64,000 bases of DNA. Origin: Drosophila miranda. Its lineage: Eukaryota > Arthropoda > Insecta > Diptera > Drosophilidae. Where the stretch lies: assembly GCF_003369915.1 (NCBI RefSeq), contig NC_046674.1:372001-436000 (forward strand). The letters are read 5' to 3'. The notes beneath the pieces were generated by a model. The model had not been told where the DNA came from, made no database searches, and saw only the letters and a list, made by a program, of their open reading frames with translations. Shown piece by piece: positions 48,155 through 61,456 of the stretch (the stretch's first letter is position 1; each line of letters begins with the position of its first letter). A program made the translations under genes and the position numbers.

Positions 48155-51100
48155 ATGTTTGCCCAAACGGAATCGCAGAAGACGAGCTTCCTTGAGCAGA
48201 CTAAGGCGGCCAGGGAGGAGCGGGCGCTGGAGAAGCGCCGTGAGTCGGCCGCCATCCTGCTGCAGTCTACCCTCAAAGGATATGCGTCGCGCCGGAAATA
48301 TCAGAAGCGTATCATGTAAACCCTTGTCCCATCCCATTGCCACGCTCTACTATACATACCCCATTCCCCTTCTTTGTAGCAACGATTTTGATGCGGTATT
48401 TGTGCCCGGACAGGATGAGAAGGATACGGAACTGGAGCTGACTGCCGTTAATGTGTATCGTGTGCTCCGTCGGTATCTCACGCAAATCAAATTGGACAAG
48501 AAGAATATGAAAGCACGCGAGCGTCTGGAGATCATCTGCCGCTACGTTAACAGGGCCATGGAGGCGGAAAATACAAGGCTCTCGTACGCGGCCCTCTGCC
48601 TGCACAAGGAGCGGAGTCTACCCTGGATCGCGCACATCAAGATATTGCTAACCAACTGCCTGCTGCTGCTGCCAGAGCTCAAGCCAGAGAATCATGCCGA
48701 CAGCCTGTCATTGGCCCTCTTCCTCCACACCCTGATTGTGTTTACTTCGCCAAAGTCATGGGCCATACTGCGGAATGCCACATTTGGAGGCCTCCAGCCT
48801 GCCATGCAAAAGGTCTGCTGCAACATTCAGGGGCACCTGGTGCAACACGGTTTCTACAAAACCATGCGGGTGAGTAGTCTTATAAACTTATCCGCTATAG
48901 AAGTATTTGAAATGTTCGTCCTTTAGCTGGTTCTGCTGCGGGGCACGGCACGCGAGGAATTGTCTGTGAAATCCGTCACCCTAGTGGCCATTATCACGCT
49001 CTGTCTCCGCCCGCTGATCGACGGAGACTGCAGTCGCAACCTGTTGAGCCAGTTTCTATCGGAGATTGTCTCTGTGCCGGCTCTAGTCTATCACTTGAAT
49101 CAAAGCGTGCCCCAGTGCATAGAACAGTTGTCGTCCATGGGTCTGCTGAAGAAGGCATTGAGCATCTCCGAGGACTTCCAATGGTTCGAGGAGTTCGGCG
49201 CCAGTATGCCAGGAACCAAATCCTTGGCGTTCTTGGGAAACATTGTCAACTTGTTCAACATTGATGGCCAGGCAGAGGCCAAAGTGCTGGCCTATCCATT
49301 ACTGATTGTAAGTTGGATGCAATCACATTCGGCTTCGTGCGCTCTTACACTCTTTCTGTTGCATAGGAAACCACCACAACGCTGCTGGAACTGATACCCA
49401 ACACGGTGACCACCAAAGGAGTATTCACGCAATGGCACGAGTTGCTTGGCTGGCATACACCCGGTACGGAGCCCGCACAAAATCAGAATGTGTCGTTGAT
49501 CAAGAAGCAATTTCATATGTTGTGGGATAGCCGCTGCATTAAGGTGCTACTGGGTGATTTCCTGAAGGACATTAATGTGAACTATGAGCGCATTGAGTTC
49601 CAGTCTCCCCAGCAGCCCTCCACATCGAATCTGCTGCGACGCGCCCTAGAGCGCAGCTCCAATTGCGGTGTCACTCTCATTGGCGGCGGCACGGTCAGCA
49701 AGCAGAGCAAACAGGCCAAACAGCCGTGGCGAAAGCTGGACAGTGCCGATGTGGTGCAGGTGTCGCGCATTTGCGGCATGTACTATGCGGCTCTCAGCAC
49801 GCTCTCCCAAATGAAGCTGGACATTTTAACGGGAATATGCTACAACGACAATGTTCTCTACGACATCTGGCTGATGCTGACGTCGCTGGGTCCGAATTGC
49901 GGAATGAAGGAGTATCTGGATCTACTGAAGAGCGAGACCAGCCTCCAGAAGCCGCAGACAGCAATGCTGATGCTATTCTGCGACTGCATGACACACTATG
50001 TTACGTGAGTAGATCTACAATGCCTGATTCATCATCCGTGGCTATATATTTCCGTTTTTTTGTAGAATTCTCGACGAGTATGAGATGTACACGGAGCAGA
50101 ATCCCTTTAGGCTAAACGATTATGTCATGCTGACCTACTTTCTGAACAATATGCTGTACAAGCTGATTAACGATAATATTTTGGGTGAGTTTGCATTTAA
50201 TCATCGCCGTATTCCAGACACTTATCCCCTCTGAATCTTTTTAAAGGCGCCAAGAACATTGTTCAGAATCCAGTATTTCTCTCGCTTCACACTCTCCTGC
50301 TCTGTCTCTATCGTCGCGACTGTCGGCGACCGTTTACGCCGACTAATCATTGGCTCATACCGGAAGTAAAGCCTTCGACGTTCATCAACGATTTGGAGAA
50401 GGCCAAGCGGAATGCCATGCTGCTGCTGGCCAAGATGCCGCACATTATTCCTCACGATGATCGCGTCAAGCTGTTCCGCAAATTCGTGCAGAACGAAAAG
50501 GCTGTGATGGGGCTGACGGAGAGCGCCTGTGCCTCGCCTCGCTCAGCGCTGATCGTCATCCATCGGGAGCGTATTGTAGAGGATGGTTACCGCCAGCTGG
50601 CCGCCCAGCCCACGCAAGCTCTCAAGGGCGTCATCCGAGTGCGCTTTATCAATCAGCAGGGACTACACGAGGCGGGCATCGACCAAGACGGTGTGTTCAA
50701 GGAGTTCCTGGAGGAGACCATCAAGAAGGTGTTCGATCCATCGCTGAATCTTTTCAAAACCACCTCGGATCAACGATTGTATCCATCGCCGATCTCCTAC
50801 GTGCAGGACAATCACCTGCAGCTCTTTGAGTTTGTCGGCCGAATGCTGGGCAAGGCCGTCTACGAGGGCATCGTGGTGGATGTCCCCTTCGCCTCGTTCT
50901 TCCTCTCCCAGCTGCTGGGGCAGACGCAGCAGGCCCTCTACTCCTGCATGGATGAGCTGCCCTCGCTGGACGCCGAACTCTATCGCAGCCTCACCTTCAT
51001 CAAGCACTACAAGCAGGATGTGGCCGAGCTGAATCTGACCTTCTCCGTGGATCAGGATGTGATGGGCAAGATCGTCACCCACGAACTGCATCCCGGCGGC

Positions 51101-51771
51101 AAGGGGCGTGTGGTCAACGATCACAACAAACTGGTCTACATCCACTACATGGCCTACTTCCACATGAACACGCAGATACGCGAGCAGACACAGGCCTTCA
51201 ATCGAGGCTTCCGCAGCATTGTCAATCCCGAGTGGCTGTCACTCTTCTCGCCACCGGAGCTGCAGCGTCTCATCTCGGGCGATACGGCGCCATTGGATTT
51301 GAGGGATTTGCGCAAGCATACGCAGTATTATGGCGGATTTCATGATTCTCACCGCGTGGTTGGCTGGCTCTGGGACATTCTGGGAAAGGACTTTACAGAG
51401 GAAGAGCGCAAGCTTTTCCTAAAGGTGAGTACCCGAAAAAAGGTCATGTCTAAGGCCATCTCCTTAATGCATATTCTTTTTGACAGTTTGTTACCAGCTG
51501 CTCAAAGCCACCGCTTTTGGGCTTTGCCCACCTTGAGCCGCCCTTCTCCATCCGCTGTGTGGAGGTGGGCGACGACGAGGACACTGGCGACACCATAGGT
51601 AGTGTGATACGCGGCTTCTTCACCATACGCAAGAAGGATCCGCTCAACAGACTGCCCACCTCGTCGACCTGCTTCAATCTGCTAAAGCTACCGAACTACC
51701 AGAAAAAGTCGACGCTGCGGGACAAACTTCGCTATGCCGTCAGCAGCAACACGGGCTTCGAGCTGTCGTAA
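48155..51771 (+). CDS. CG5087: HECT-type E3 ubiquitin ligase, UBE3B/UBE3C-like
   Basis: Transfers ubiquitin through a catalytic thioester Cys. Exons: 48155-48315, 48380-48869, 48927-49307, 49367-50004, 50066-50184, 50247-51424, 51487-51771 (TAA), about 1,083 aa, the usual length of UBE3B (1,068). An N-terminal IQ motif ([16 protein letters not shown]) suggests calmodulin binding. Helical repeats follow. The HECT domain starts around [20 protein letters not shown] and contains [20 protein letters not shown] and the C-lobe [20 protein letters not shown]. The active Cys is at 51670-51672 in [14 protein letters not shown]. All junction phases agree. Start chosen at the first ATG after the motif-1 promoter. 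The symbol is the D. melanogaster gene adjacent to Doc3. Confidence 0.93.
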
Positions 51772-54253
51772 GTTGGCTGTCAGGTGGACTGTCCACATAT
51801 CAGGGACTGCCGTGCGACAATCTTGTTTAACTGTATTGCACATATTTCTCCCTCCGTGCTTTATTCACATTTTATGTTATCTTTTAAGTATTTCTCGCGG
51901 TTGAAGAGCCCTCGGCGTAATTTTTTTTTTTTTTTTTAGTGAAACTTAAATGGTATGTCAAGGATATAAAAAAAGAAAGAAAGAAAGAAACAAAAACAAA
52001 TAAATATAAACGTATAGCTGTGATAAAACTATAATAAACTAACGAAGTGTACACAATAACCAAAATACCAATCAATGCTGAATTACCAATACTTCAACTA
52101 ATATTCGATTTTGGTTGGAAAAGATAAAATGGAGAAGGGGGAAATCTATTAAACTATGGCATAAATGTATTTATATATGTACGAGCATTACATGATACCC
52201 AACACACATATGGCTTACGCCAGGAGTTACATTGTAAAACCACGAAACACAAAAAAAAAAAACAAAAAAAAACAGCAGCAATAAATCTAAATGTCTGATT
52301 CATGTTCAAAATGTAAAGCCGCTACTGTTATCTGATATTTCCCCTAAGCGCTTTCCCTGAGATAACAAACAAATGGGAAGGGAAGAAAAGGAAGCCAAAC
52401 GGCAGCAATTAGTGCTATCCAAATTTCCCCGGGTTTTTCCGACCCAGCCAATGAATGAAAATGAAATGGAAATGCAATGAAATGAAGACGAGTCCACGCG
52501 AGCTAATGACACAAATCCGTCTGCCGATGGGACTGGGATTGAAACTTGGCTCCTGGTCATCCACTAATTGTCTGAGTCACACTGACGGAAACACAGGCTG
52601 CAAGGGTCGAATGATGCACTTAGGCCTTCTTTTGGATGAGCTATCCGGAAATATTGCAAAGAGTTTATGCAAAGCTAGTCAAATTACCGGAAATTGCATG
52701 TCACGGTCCAGACTGGATGCATTTCGGCTGACTAATGACTTGGGATCGGACCGTAATGCGAAATGCGATCTGGACCAGCGAATAGCTTATGGATAGTCCT
52801 TCCTATCTCTCATCCAGCTGACCCGCACTAAATCTGGTTTCTTGAATGTTATTTGACATTTTTATTCGAATAAAAAAATCATTATATTGTTCTCTACGGG
52901 TTCCGTTTCTCAAGTGATTTCCTCTTGCGGTTTTTTTCTGTCGGGCCAGTCTCCCTTGAACTGGAACAATGCCAAACAAATTGTAGAACAGACCTACAAA
53001 ACAGACAATAATCATAACAATAATTTCAAAAATCGGCACAGACGCTAACAGTCGGCGGTCGTCGCACCGTCAGGCCATAAAATGCCGTCACTGCGACGAC
53101 GACTGGCACTGTTCCCGAGCATCAGCATTCCAGGGACAAAGTGTGATGATTTTTATGACTTGCCTGTGAGTTTTTACCGCCACCGCCACCAGGAGCACAA
53201 CAACAAGCGGCAACAAGTGACTGCTGAGCGACCCATAATATTCAAGTGGCACAGAGGCGACAGTCGCTTGGCGCCAGTCGCATGCGATGTGATGTGATGT
53301 CCTCTCTCTGGTGTCCTCGCCTTGGTGCCGGTGCAATTTGTTGTGGCCCGGCATCAAGTACCGTTTAAAGGTTTGATTAGCTCGACTTATCAAGGGCGGA
53401 TCTCTTTTGTGAGTCCGTCGATAAACGGTAGCGGCGAGATTTCCTTGGATCTAGTACTACAAGCTGCAGCTTGTTCCAGTACGATTTCAGATATGATAAA
53501 ATAGCAGCACTCGACCAAATGGGAGCTGATCATGGCAAAGAGATATGGATATCCAACGGATATTAAAGGTTTCCTAAGGCTAAGAAGGGTTTCTGAGTCG
53601 AGTGGGCACTCGAAAATTCTGATGCAAAAGGAAAATATCAGAAGTGGTCCGTAATATTGAAGAACATTCTGTGGGAAGATTTTAAAGGATATTTTTGAAT
53701 GTTAAAAAGTCATAGTAAAAATAGTATCCGTTGCATTATCATTGATCTCCCCCCATTTGAAATAATTGTAATAATAAAATTAAAATAATGCAATATCCAA
53801 AGTTTTCTTTTGCAATAGTAGAATTCAATCTTTATAGGCATTTTGATTTGGACCACATCCAAAGCGTTTTCGTTTTCCATAAATATTACAACCGATTAGG
53901 AGGAGGCTACTTCAAAGAGCGCTGCACCCCAATCCCCCATTAATAGTATCAACGGCAATATGGGTGCCATGCCCGTGCCCCATCACTGGAGATGGGGAGA
54001 GATGGAGATTCCATTCCATTCCCCCACATGAACACACGACCCAAAATGGCGTTCCGGATCGGTTAGAGCGGGACAACGAAACGTTCCAACGACTATCAGC
54101 CAATGCCCGCGCTGCAGAGAGGCAGAGGGAGAGCGACAAAGAACGAGGGAGAGCCGACACCAGCACACACCACTTGAGCAGAGGAACAGGTCGAGCAACT
54201 ACTACTACCTGAAGCTCGACTGAGCGAAGACCGGATTCTGGCAGAATCGAGTC
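51772..54253. other. CG5087 3' UTR and Doc3 upstream region
   Basis: Includes A-rich 3' UTR sequence with AATAAA-type signals (52010-52290) and about 2 kb of noncoding DNA upstream of Doc3, a likely place for embryonic enhancers. No gene seen. Confidence 0.6.
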
Positions 54254-54285
54254 AGTGCGATCGTCGCTGCTGAGAGAAACAGTCT
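54254..54285 (+). promoter_or_regulatory. Doc3: Doc3 Inr-MTE-DPE core promoter candidate
   Basis: Initiator TCAGTG has its A at 54254. Counting that A as +1, TGAGAGAAAC at +18 to +27 matches the MTE at 7 of 10 positions, and AGTCT at +28 to +32 matches the DPE at 4 of 5. This TATA-less focused layout is typical of developmental genes. The 5' UTR would be 201 nt. Confidence 0.55.
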
Positions 54286-54454
54286 CAATCTTGACAACGT
54301 GACGAGCAGTTCTTGTTTCGAGTCGCGCCTCAAATACATACATACATACATATATTATTGTACGTTTCGGAATTTAGAAGCAGTTCGATCGATTTGAACC
54401 GTCGTAAGCAATATCGTAACCCCCCAATTCGCACTTCGAGGAGATCTTTACGAA

Positions 54455-56097
54455 ATGTTGGCCCTGCCAAACATCGCCGATCTGCGCATGCAGCAGCAGA
54501 TCGCTCACGAGATCTATCGCCACCAGATTATGCAACGTCTGCCTGGTAGGTGGAGCAAGCTCCCCGAATGATTCGCCGACGGCACTAGCTAACCCATTCG
54601 CTACCTTGCAGATCCCCTGTGCGGCCTTCTGCCTGCCTTTGCTGGGCACTTTGTGCCTCCGCCGCCACCACCTCAGCAGCCATCGCTGCCTGGAGTGGAG
54701 GCCAAGCTGGAGAACAACGAACTGTGGCAACAGTTCCACAACATCGGCACCGAGATGATTATCACAAAGTGTGGCAGGTTGGTACTATTTGACTGTTTGT
54801 TTCTTCATCTTATCTCCAAAAATTGTGACCGACTTTGTCGACTGTGTGGACTTGCCAGAGATTGCGATAAGCCTCCATCTTATCGTCGTGTCAACGTGTC
54901 GCTAACTTCCATTTTCTTCTCCTTTGCTTCTCCAACAGACGCATGTTTCCCTCGATGCGGGTCTCGTTGAGTGGACTCGAGGAGGAGGCCAGCTACTGCG
55001 TGCTCCTGGAGATGGTACCCATTGGAGACTGCCGCTACAAGTTCTCCGGCTCCCAGTGGGTCCCGGCTGGAGGAGCCGAACCGCAGAGCCCCCAGCGCAT
55101 GTATCTGCATCCGGAAAGCCCGGCCACTGGCAAGCATTGGCAGTCGCAGGCTCTACTTTTTAGCAAAGTGAAGCTGACCAACAACACCCTGGACAACAAC
55201 GGACACGTGAGTGGATTTGATTATTCTCAATCTGAATTGGTTGATAATCAAAGTCTCGTTCTCCTACAGATTGTCCTAGCCAGCATGCACAAGTATCAGC
55301 CGCGTTTGCATGTCATACGCACCTCTGATCTTGGCCAGATTCCCTGGGCCCCGCAGCAGGCCTTCGTCTTCCCCGAGACGGAGTTCATAGCCGTGACTGC
55401 ATATCAGGTGTGTACTTGAGAAACCGCTTTTCCATTTGAAAATGATAACTAATCTTCCACTTTTGTTTACTTTGTTTACCTATAGAACGATCGCATCACC
55501 AAGCTGAAAATCGACAACAATCCCTTTGCCAAGGGTTTCCGTGAGTCGGGCCAATCACGGTGCAAGCGCAAGCTAAACGATTCACCGCCTCCACAGCCGG
55601 CGGCCACAGCAGGAGGAACCAATGTGGAGCACTCACCTTTAGCCAAGCGTCTCCGTTTGGTCGATGATCTGTCGATGCATCCACAACAGAATGCTGCGCA
55701 ACTCCAGTCCGACCTTATGCAGCGTCATTATCTGCTGGATACACTGGAGGGCAATTTCTATCTGCCAGCGCCGCCACCGCCACCGCTGACATCCCATGCC
55801 ATTGAATATGCCAGACACATTGCCTGCTATCCAAGTTGGGCCTACACACCGCCATCGCCAGCCTCCTCCTCCTCCACGTCGTCCTCCTCCTTCAGTGGCG
55901 AGTCGGCAGCCGAGGCGGACGCAGACACCTTTGTGGATGTGGTAGGCACTAACACGACAACCACCACCACAACGGGCACGCATGAGTCTGCGGCTTCTGT
56001 GGCCGCCGATGCCGATGCCGATGCCGATGCACAGCCAAAGCCCAAACGGAGCAGCTTCAGCATCTCGGACATATTAGGAACGAGCGTCTCCGTTTAG
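54455..56097 (+). CDS. Doc3: Dorsocross T-box transcription factor (Doc3)
   Basis: Nuclear T-box factor for amnioserosa and dorsal mesoderm/heart specification downstream of Dpp. Exons 54455-54545, 54612-54777, 54939-55206, 55270-55407, 55486-56097 (TAG), 424 aa. Starts [20 protein letters not shown]. The T-box runs from [20 protein letters not shown] through [40 protein letters not shown] and [20 protein letters not shown] to [14 protein letters not shown]. The tail has Pro, Ser, Thr and Ala-Asp repeats and a C-terminal FSISDILG motif shared with its paralogue. Neighbour of CG5087, as Doc3 is in D. melanogaster; which Doc member it is rests on that order. Confidence 0.88.
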
Positions 56098-57757
56098 TCG
56101 CCGCCTGCACCCATTTCGGGAGCACATTGTACATTTAATTAGCGTTAGGTTGCCATCATCATCGTAGTCTCTAAGTTGAATTGTGATATTTTGCAGTTAA
56201 TTAGGATTTCCAGGTATTTGCCATCAGTATTTATCGTATTTATTATGCAATTTTAATTGTTCAAATGATTTCGTAATGGATTTATTGTCTGTGGCATTTT
56301 AATGCGGCATAAATAAAAGACACACTATATTCAAAATGGAAGTTGAAAGGAATCGCTTGGCGGTCACTTTTTGTGGGCTGCTGCATATGTGGGGGTCAAT
56401 GAAGACACATCTCTGGACCTACCTCCGACCTATCTCACCTGAGACCTGAGAGCCCGTGCGCACATTTGCATAAATTCCTCAATAATTTTCCATGCCCCAT
56501 CCTGTTCTTTCAATTCAGAAGTTTGTTGCATGCTTCCATTTGGCTGTCTGCGGAGCCGTACATAATTCTGTCTCATGCAAGCCATTAAAACCTGTTCCAA
56601 CATCGCCAGACGCCAGCTCCTTGCTCCTTGCTCCGCCCTCTGCCCCCGAAATCCCATTCCAAAAAAGTCCCAGAGCCGCTCTCCTGGCAACCGCCACAGC
56701 AAGAGCAACAGCTATAGAAACAGCCACAGAAACAGCAAGAGCACTACAACAACATGGACATGGCTTATCAGCAGATCAGAGCGAGCCGCATCTTAAACGC
56801 TGGCGCCAGCGCCAAGTTAAATGCGCTGATTGAACGCCACGATCGCCAGCAATCCTGGCGAGCAGTCGCTGCCACAGCCACAGCCACAGCCATAGAACCA
56901 GGTTTGGTCCCCCCGGTCCCCCCGGTCCGATGGTCCCCCGAGTCCCGTGTAATTGATGTTTTCACATTGTAGTTGTTAGCAACTGTGGCCATTTACATGT
57001 GCAATTGTCCGGGTGTCCCTCACACATCTCCATGTTATCAAATGGCCAACGGAAATGAGGCGGTTGCTTTGATGCTGCAGCTACCAGATGCAAGTGTTGG
57101 CCGCCAGAGAGACAGAGCCAGAGCCAGAGCCAGAGCCAGATCCAGAGCCCTAGCTCTGGCCGGCGATGATTGGCCAAATAACCAATCTTCGACGGTGGCA
57201 TTTCATTTCAATTCGCGTTAAGAAGCAATTGTTAAGAGCGCTCCATTGCCATGATCTGCGGGCCAGGATGCTCGTGAGACCCACACACGTAGCAGCAACC
57301 TGTTTTTGGTGCTTCAGTGCTCAGTGGGACCAACTCAAACATCTGTTGGGGGCTGCAGGCCATTCATGTTGCCGCTGGAAGTGTTTATGGGCTCCACATT
57401 AGCCACACCGCATATTCATGTTAAACGTCGCCAAAAGACTAACGACAACGGTTGGCCCATTGTGTTGTTGATGCTGCTGCGGGCTTTTGCTGAAATTTAT
57501 TGAATTCTCATTTGGGGGGAATTCTCATTGGGATCCTCTGGCAGGGCAAAAGAAGAGTTGAAGCCAAAGCAAAGACCAATACGAGTGAGTAGTGTAGTCC
57601 ATGCTGGAGCTGGCGGTGAGGCAAACGTTCGCATGTCAAAGTCAAATGAGCACCGACCCGAGCTCGGAGATCTTTCAGGCCAGATAAGCCAACTTTTTTT
57701 TGTCCCATGCTCCATGCCCCATGCCCCATGCCCCATGCCCGGTTGCTGTTGCTGTTG

Positions 57758-57758
<1 letters not shown>

Positions 57759-57808
<50 letters not shown>
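57759..57808. repeat. (TG)n microsatellite
   Basis: About 25 uninterrupted TG units directly after a short CTGTTG run and a CCCATGC repeat (57712-57740). Confidence 0.92.
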
Positions 57809-57811
<3 letters not shown>

Positions 57812-58059
57812 CGGCTTCTCTCTTTCGGGCATGTGTAAGTTCCTTGGAAATTAATTTTGTGGCGGCCAAAATCAAAGTCACGGCCAACATTTTTCGCTGG
57901 CGACAATTTTATCGGCAGCACAATGAAATCATTTCCAATCCCTATTCCCTGAGCTACGCTGGCGATATTATGTCTTCGGCGCCAGTCGCTGATTTTTGGG
58001 AGCTTTAATTTTTCTGCTCGGTCTTTCAGCCTTAATTGAAAATGAAAAGTTACAAATAT

Positions 58060-58725
58060 TTATGTTTGTATGTACTTTTTGGAGTAATAAATGGTATCCC
58101 CAGTACGAACGCCTTTGCGAATGGCCCAGTGGTTGGGATCATTCATTACTCGTAAGGCGCTTAGATCATTGCCAGCAGGAAGGACAAGTCATTCCTTTGG
58201 ACGTGATTGTAGTGGTATATTTTTGAGCGGCGATGCATATTCCTCCTCCACACGCTTGGCCTGATGAAAATAGGCATTCACGACCAAGTCAAATTGTTTA
58301 CGAGGCAACATAATGCATTTTGGCTCAATTTGCTGGAACTCCAACCAGTTCCTAGTGTAATAAATCTATAGCTTGGCCTCAATATCTTTCAATATCGATT
58401 TGAATCGATCCATACTGAATACCTCAGCAATGGCCAACACATACATATGTATGGCACTGGAGACAATTTTCGGGGCTTGTTTATCATCGAATCCAGCTGC
58501 CAATTCTAAAATTTGTTTATTTTTTACACGTTCTCGGATGGATTTTGATTAACTTACAATTATCTGATTATCTTCACAGCTAGAGTGGGTCACACACGAC
58601 GACCAAGCGTCTAAGTAGCCACACAGCTTTCTCCCACTGAAGAAGTAATCGAAGTTGTCTTCTTTTACGGAAATCTTTGCGCAAAATGATTGCGAGACGC
58701 CAATTGAAGAGACGGAAGATGAGCG
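58060..58725 (-). pseudogene. Decayed intronless ORF of unknown identity
   Basis: One minus-strand frame stays meaningful for 222 codons and is interrupted only by three stops: TAA 58551-58549, TAG 58368-58366 and TGA 58191-58189. It ends in TAA at 58062-58060. Stretches between stops look protein-like: KEDNFDYFFSGRKLCGYLDA, ILELAAGFDDKQAPKIVSSA, YVLAIAEVFSMDRFKSILKD, IMLPRKQFDLVVNAYFHQAK, NDPNHWAIRKGVRTGDTIYY. No start codon is evident; the frame is closed by stops just upstream of 58725. I do not recognise the family. Absence of frameshifts suggests fairly recent decay, and absence of introns allows a retrocopy. Confidence 0.5.
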
Positions 58726-59264
58726 TCATTATGCTCTCTCATTCGCTTTCAGCGTTGCACTTGCCCAAATTACAGATCGGATGGCAGCCTAATTAAAATA
58801 ATGTGTTATCTACGCATTAGTTGGCAGCTCTCAGTAGAGGGCGCCTAGTAATTTGAATTTGAATTGAAATTAGATTCTCGTGGTTTCGTGCAATTAAAAT
58901 GGCAAAGCAAAACATAATGCTGCTGCATATTGCACTCAATAGAATTGTAAACAATACTCCCTCCTCCTCCCTCCCTCCTCCCTCCCTCCTCAAGGGGATG
59001 CCTACTTGACGACGGCCACTGGCATTGTTCGGTTGTAATTGTTCCCTTACCCCAATGCCAAGGCGTACGAGTTTATTCAAACTGATCCTCAGATTTACAT
59101 AGATCTTGTGAACATATGGACTGTGGAATGGTAAAATAGAGTACTATAGTTGGCCTGCTTATGTGGGTGATTTTCATTATCCTCTAATTGTTTGTGCCAT
59201 TGTTCACGCGATAGGTTTGAGAAATTACACGCTTTGTTAATTGTACCATCCCTGAAGAGACGTT

Positions 59265-59316
59265 CCATAGCCCATAGCCCATAGCCCATAGCCCATAACC
59301 CAAAGCCCATAACCCA
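59265..59316. repeat. CCCATAG heptanucleotide repeat
   Basis: About seven copies of cccatag/cccataa. Short array in the Doc intergenic spacer. Confidence 0.85.
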
Positions 59317-61456
59317 GATCCCAGCCCACATGTGAGCCCATTTGCATAAACTGCTCGCTCGTCCTTTGTCCTTCCCTTTTTTTCTTTTATTTTCGTTTCG
59401 TTTCGTTTCGTTTCCCTTCAATTTCTTTTTCCCTGGTGGGTTTTCTCTGCTCTAGTTTAAAACCCTGGCTTAGGCGAAAAACACTTGAGTTCGCTCTCAG
59501 CCTGGCCGGTTCGTTGGTCCGTTTGTCCGTTGGTCAGTGCCTGGTGCATCCGCTCTCATCCGTTTATGGCTTGGCCCCGGCGACACAGAAACCTTTCTTT
59601 GCCACGCTTTGTTGCATTCTCCTCCCGACCAATATATTTGCATGGTCAACAATAAGAACTCAAGTACCGATGCATTGTTCCCTGTCCCGTCCTGTGTTTG
59701 CCTAACGCCGGGCGCAGGCTCAAGCTTGGCCCACAGACCCATGACTAGGGACTGAACTGCCGCTCGTTGCACTTGGTTTGGATTTTTGCTGCCTTCCTTC
59801 CCCTAAATCCCTTAAATGAATCAACCAGCACAGGTCTCTATCTTTCCGTTTGCCTGGCGATTGTCTCAGGTCTCAATTTGAAGTGGCAGCCACGCGTGCG
59901 CTGCGTAAACGCTTTTCCAACTCATTAGCACCATAGATCCACTCCTCCATCTACACTAGCACTGGCACCAGCAGAGGCACCAGAGAGAACTAATTAACTT
60001 TCGTATAGGCAACAGTTTCACCCCGTTTTTCGGGGCCCCCCCAATTCTGTTTACCCAACAGAAATGTGCTGCTCGACAAAGTGTATCTAATTTCATAACA
60101 ACAAAAAGAGGCAGCAGCAGCAGCCGCAGGGGCAGCAACAAATGTGGCAGCGTAAAAAGCAACAGCCATAATGCATTAATTATCCAGAGACCTGCGACAT
60201 CTGCCAGGGTTGGATCGGATCGGATCGAATCGGATGCGATGGGATGGGATGGCATGGGGGGACAGCCATTTAATGAGGAATTCAATGCACTTACAACCTT
60301 GTGCCTGTCAACACACATACGTATGTACACACAGGGGCACACACGGCCGACATCTGTCACCCGTTCGGTCGCTCCGTCACTCCGTCACTCCGTCCATCCT
60401 CTATAAAACCGCACCCGTCTCCCCAGAGGAACAGACTTCCCAAAACGGGGACAAGCAGAAAGACAACAAACAGAACAGCAACAGTTTCAAATCGATTTTG
60501 TGGTAAATTGATTCGGTTATGTTTCTTTTTTCAATGGCTGGGCGGGCGGAGACAGAGACGGAGGCAACTGCGTCTGCACACGCCTCCATGGCATCCCTCT
60601 CTCCAGTCAGGGCGTCTCCAGCGCATCGTCGAGACGTGGGTGGTGACGCATGTCATCGTGAACTTCATCATTGGCTCTGTTCTGGACGGAGATCTGCGGG
60701 CAGCAGCAGCAACCATACACTAGCACTCGGCAGCTTACATAACAAGTTGTCTTGTATCGTAGTATTTTTTTTGGCTTCGTCTCAGTCTCTGCCCATTTCA
60801 TAAATATGTAGTTCCGAAACGCTATGGGTCTCTGGGGTAGCATCAGAGAGAGCGAGCGAGAGCTAGAGAGGGCTGCAACCGAATTTCATGCCTTGTCGAG
60901 CTATTTAATTGCAAACAAATTATGTTCTGTCCAGGCACATCTGAGCCAGTACTAGTCCCAGTCCCATCCCATCTCTTCTGTGTGGCTAATGGATGCGAAG
61001 GCTGCGACTGTTCCTCGGCTGATGATGTTGTTGAAATTCGAACGTTTATCTTGTTAATTGGTTGGGATTAATGTCTAGCGGAAGTTGTGATTGCAACTCT
61101 AGAGACGCTGCACGCTGCACGCTGCATGCTGCATCCCTAGATGGGATGTAACATGTTCATTTACCTACAGCGGAGTGTGGGCGTAGAGGCTTTAAGGGCC
61201 CGAGCCAGCAGCAAGATTTACCTAATGCCATTTTACCTAAAGATCCCGATCGATTAAAATTTCCAAAAGATTTAAAAGGCATTTTCGAGTATTTTTCTTA
61301 GAGTAAGTAAGTACGTAAGTAAACAAGTAAGTAAAGCAGTAGTAACTTTATTTTGATTAAAAAAAAAGTAAAATTAAAAAAAAAATTTTAATTATGATCT
61401 AATCAGGCAAGGGTAATATCAGAATTAGTAGCAGGGATCTCATGAGGCATCCTTCT

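Larger units (their letters stand above)
56098..61456. other. Doc3-Doc2 convergent intergenic region
   Basis: 5.3 kb tail-to-tail spacer. Doc3 poly(A) AATAAA lies near 56311. Rich in short tandem repeats: AGAGCC at 57114-57151, TG at 57759-57808, CCTCCCT at 58955-58992, CCATAGC at 59265-59316, GTTTC at 59393-59415. One decayed ORF is listed separately. The rest shows no gene; Dorsocross enhancers could lie here. Confidence 0.55.

Noticed and set aside
58505..58558. Candidate 52-nt intron (GTAAGT..TTTTAG) in the decayed ORF
   Set aside because: The frame is the same on both sides without splicing, while splicing would shift it into a frame with early stops; treated as chance.
60301..60723. 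140-codon ORF between Doc3 and Doc2
   Set aside because: Short-repeat and Ser/Arg-rich composition, overlapping ORFs on both strands, no homology recognised.
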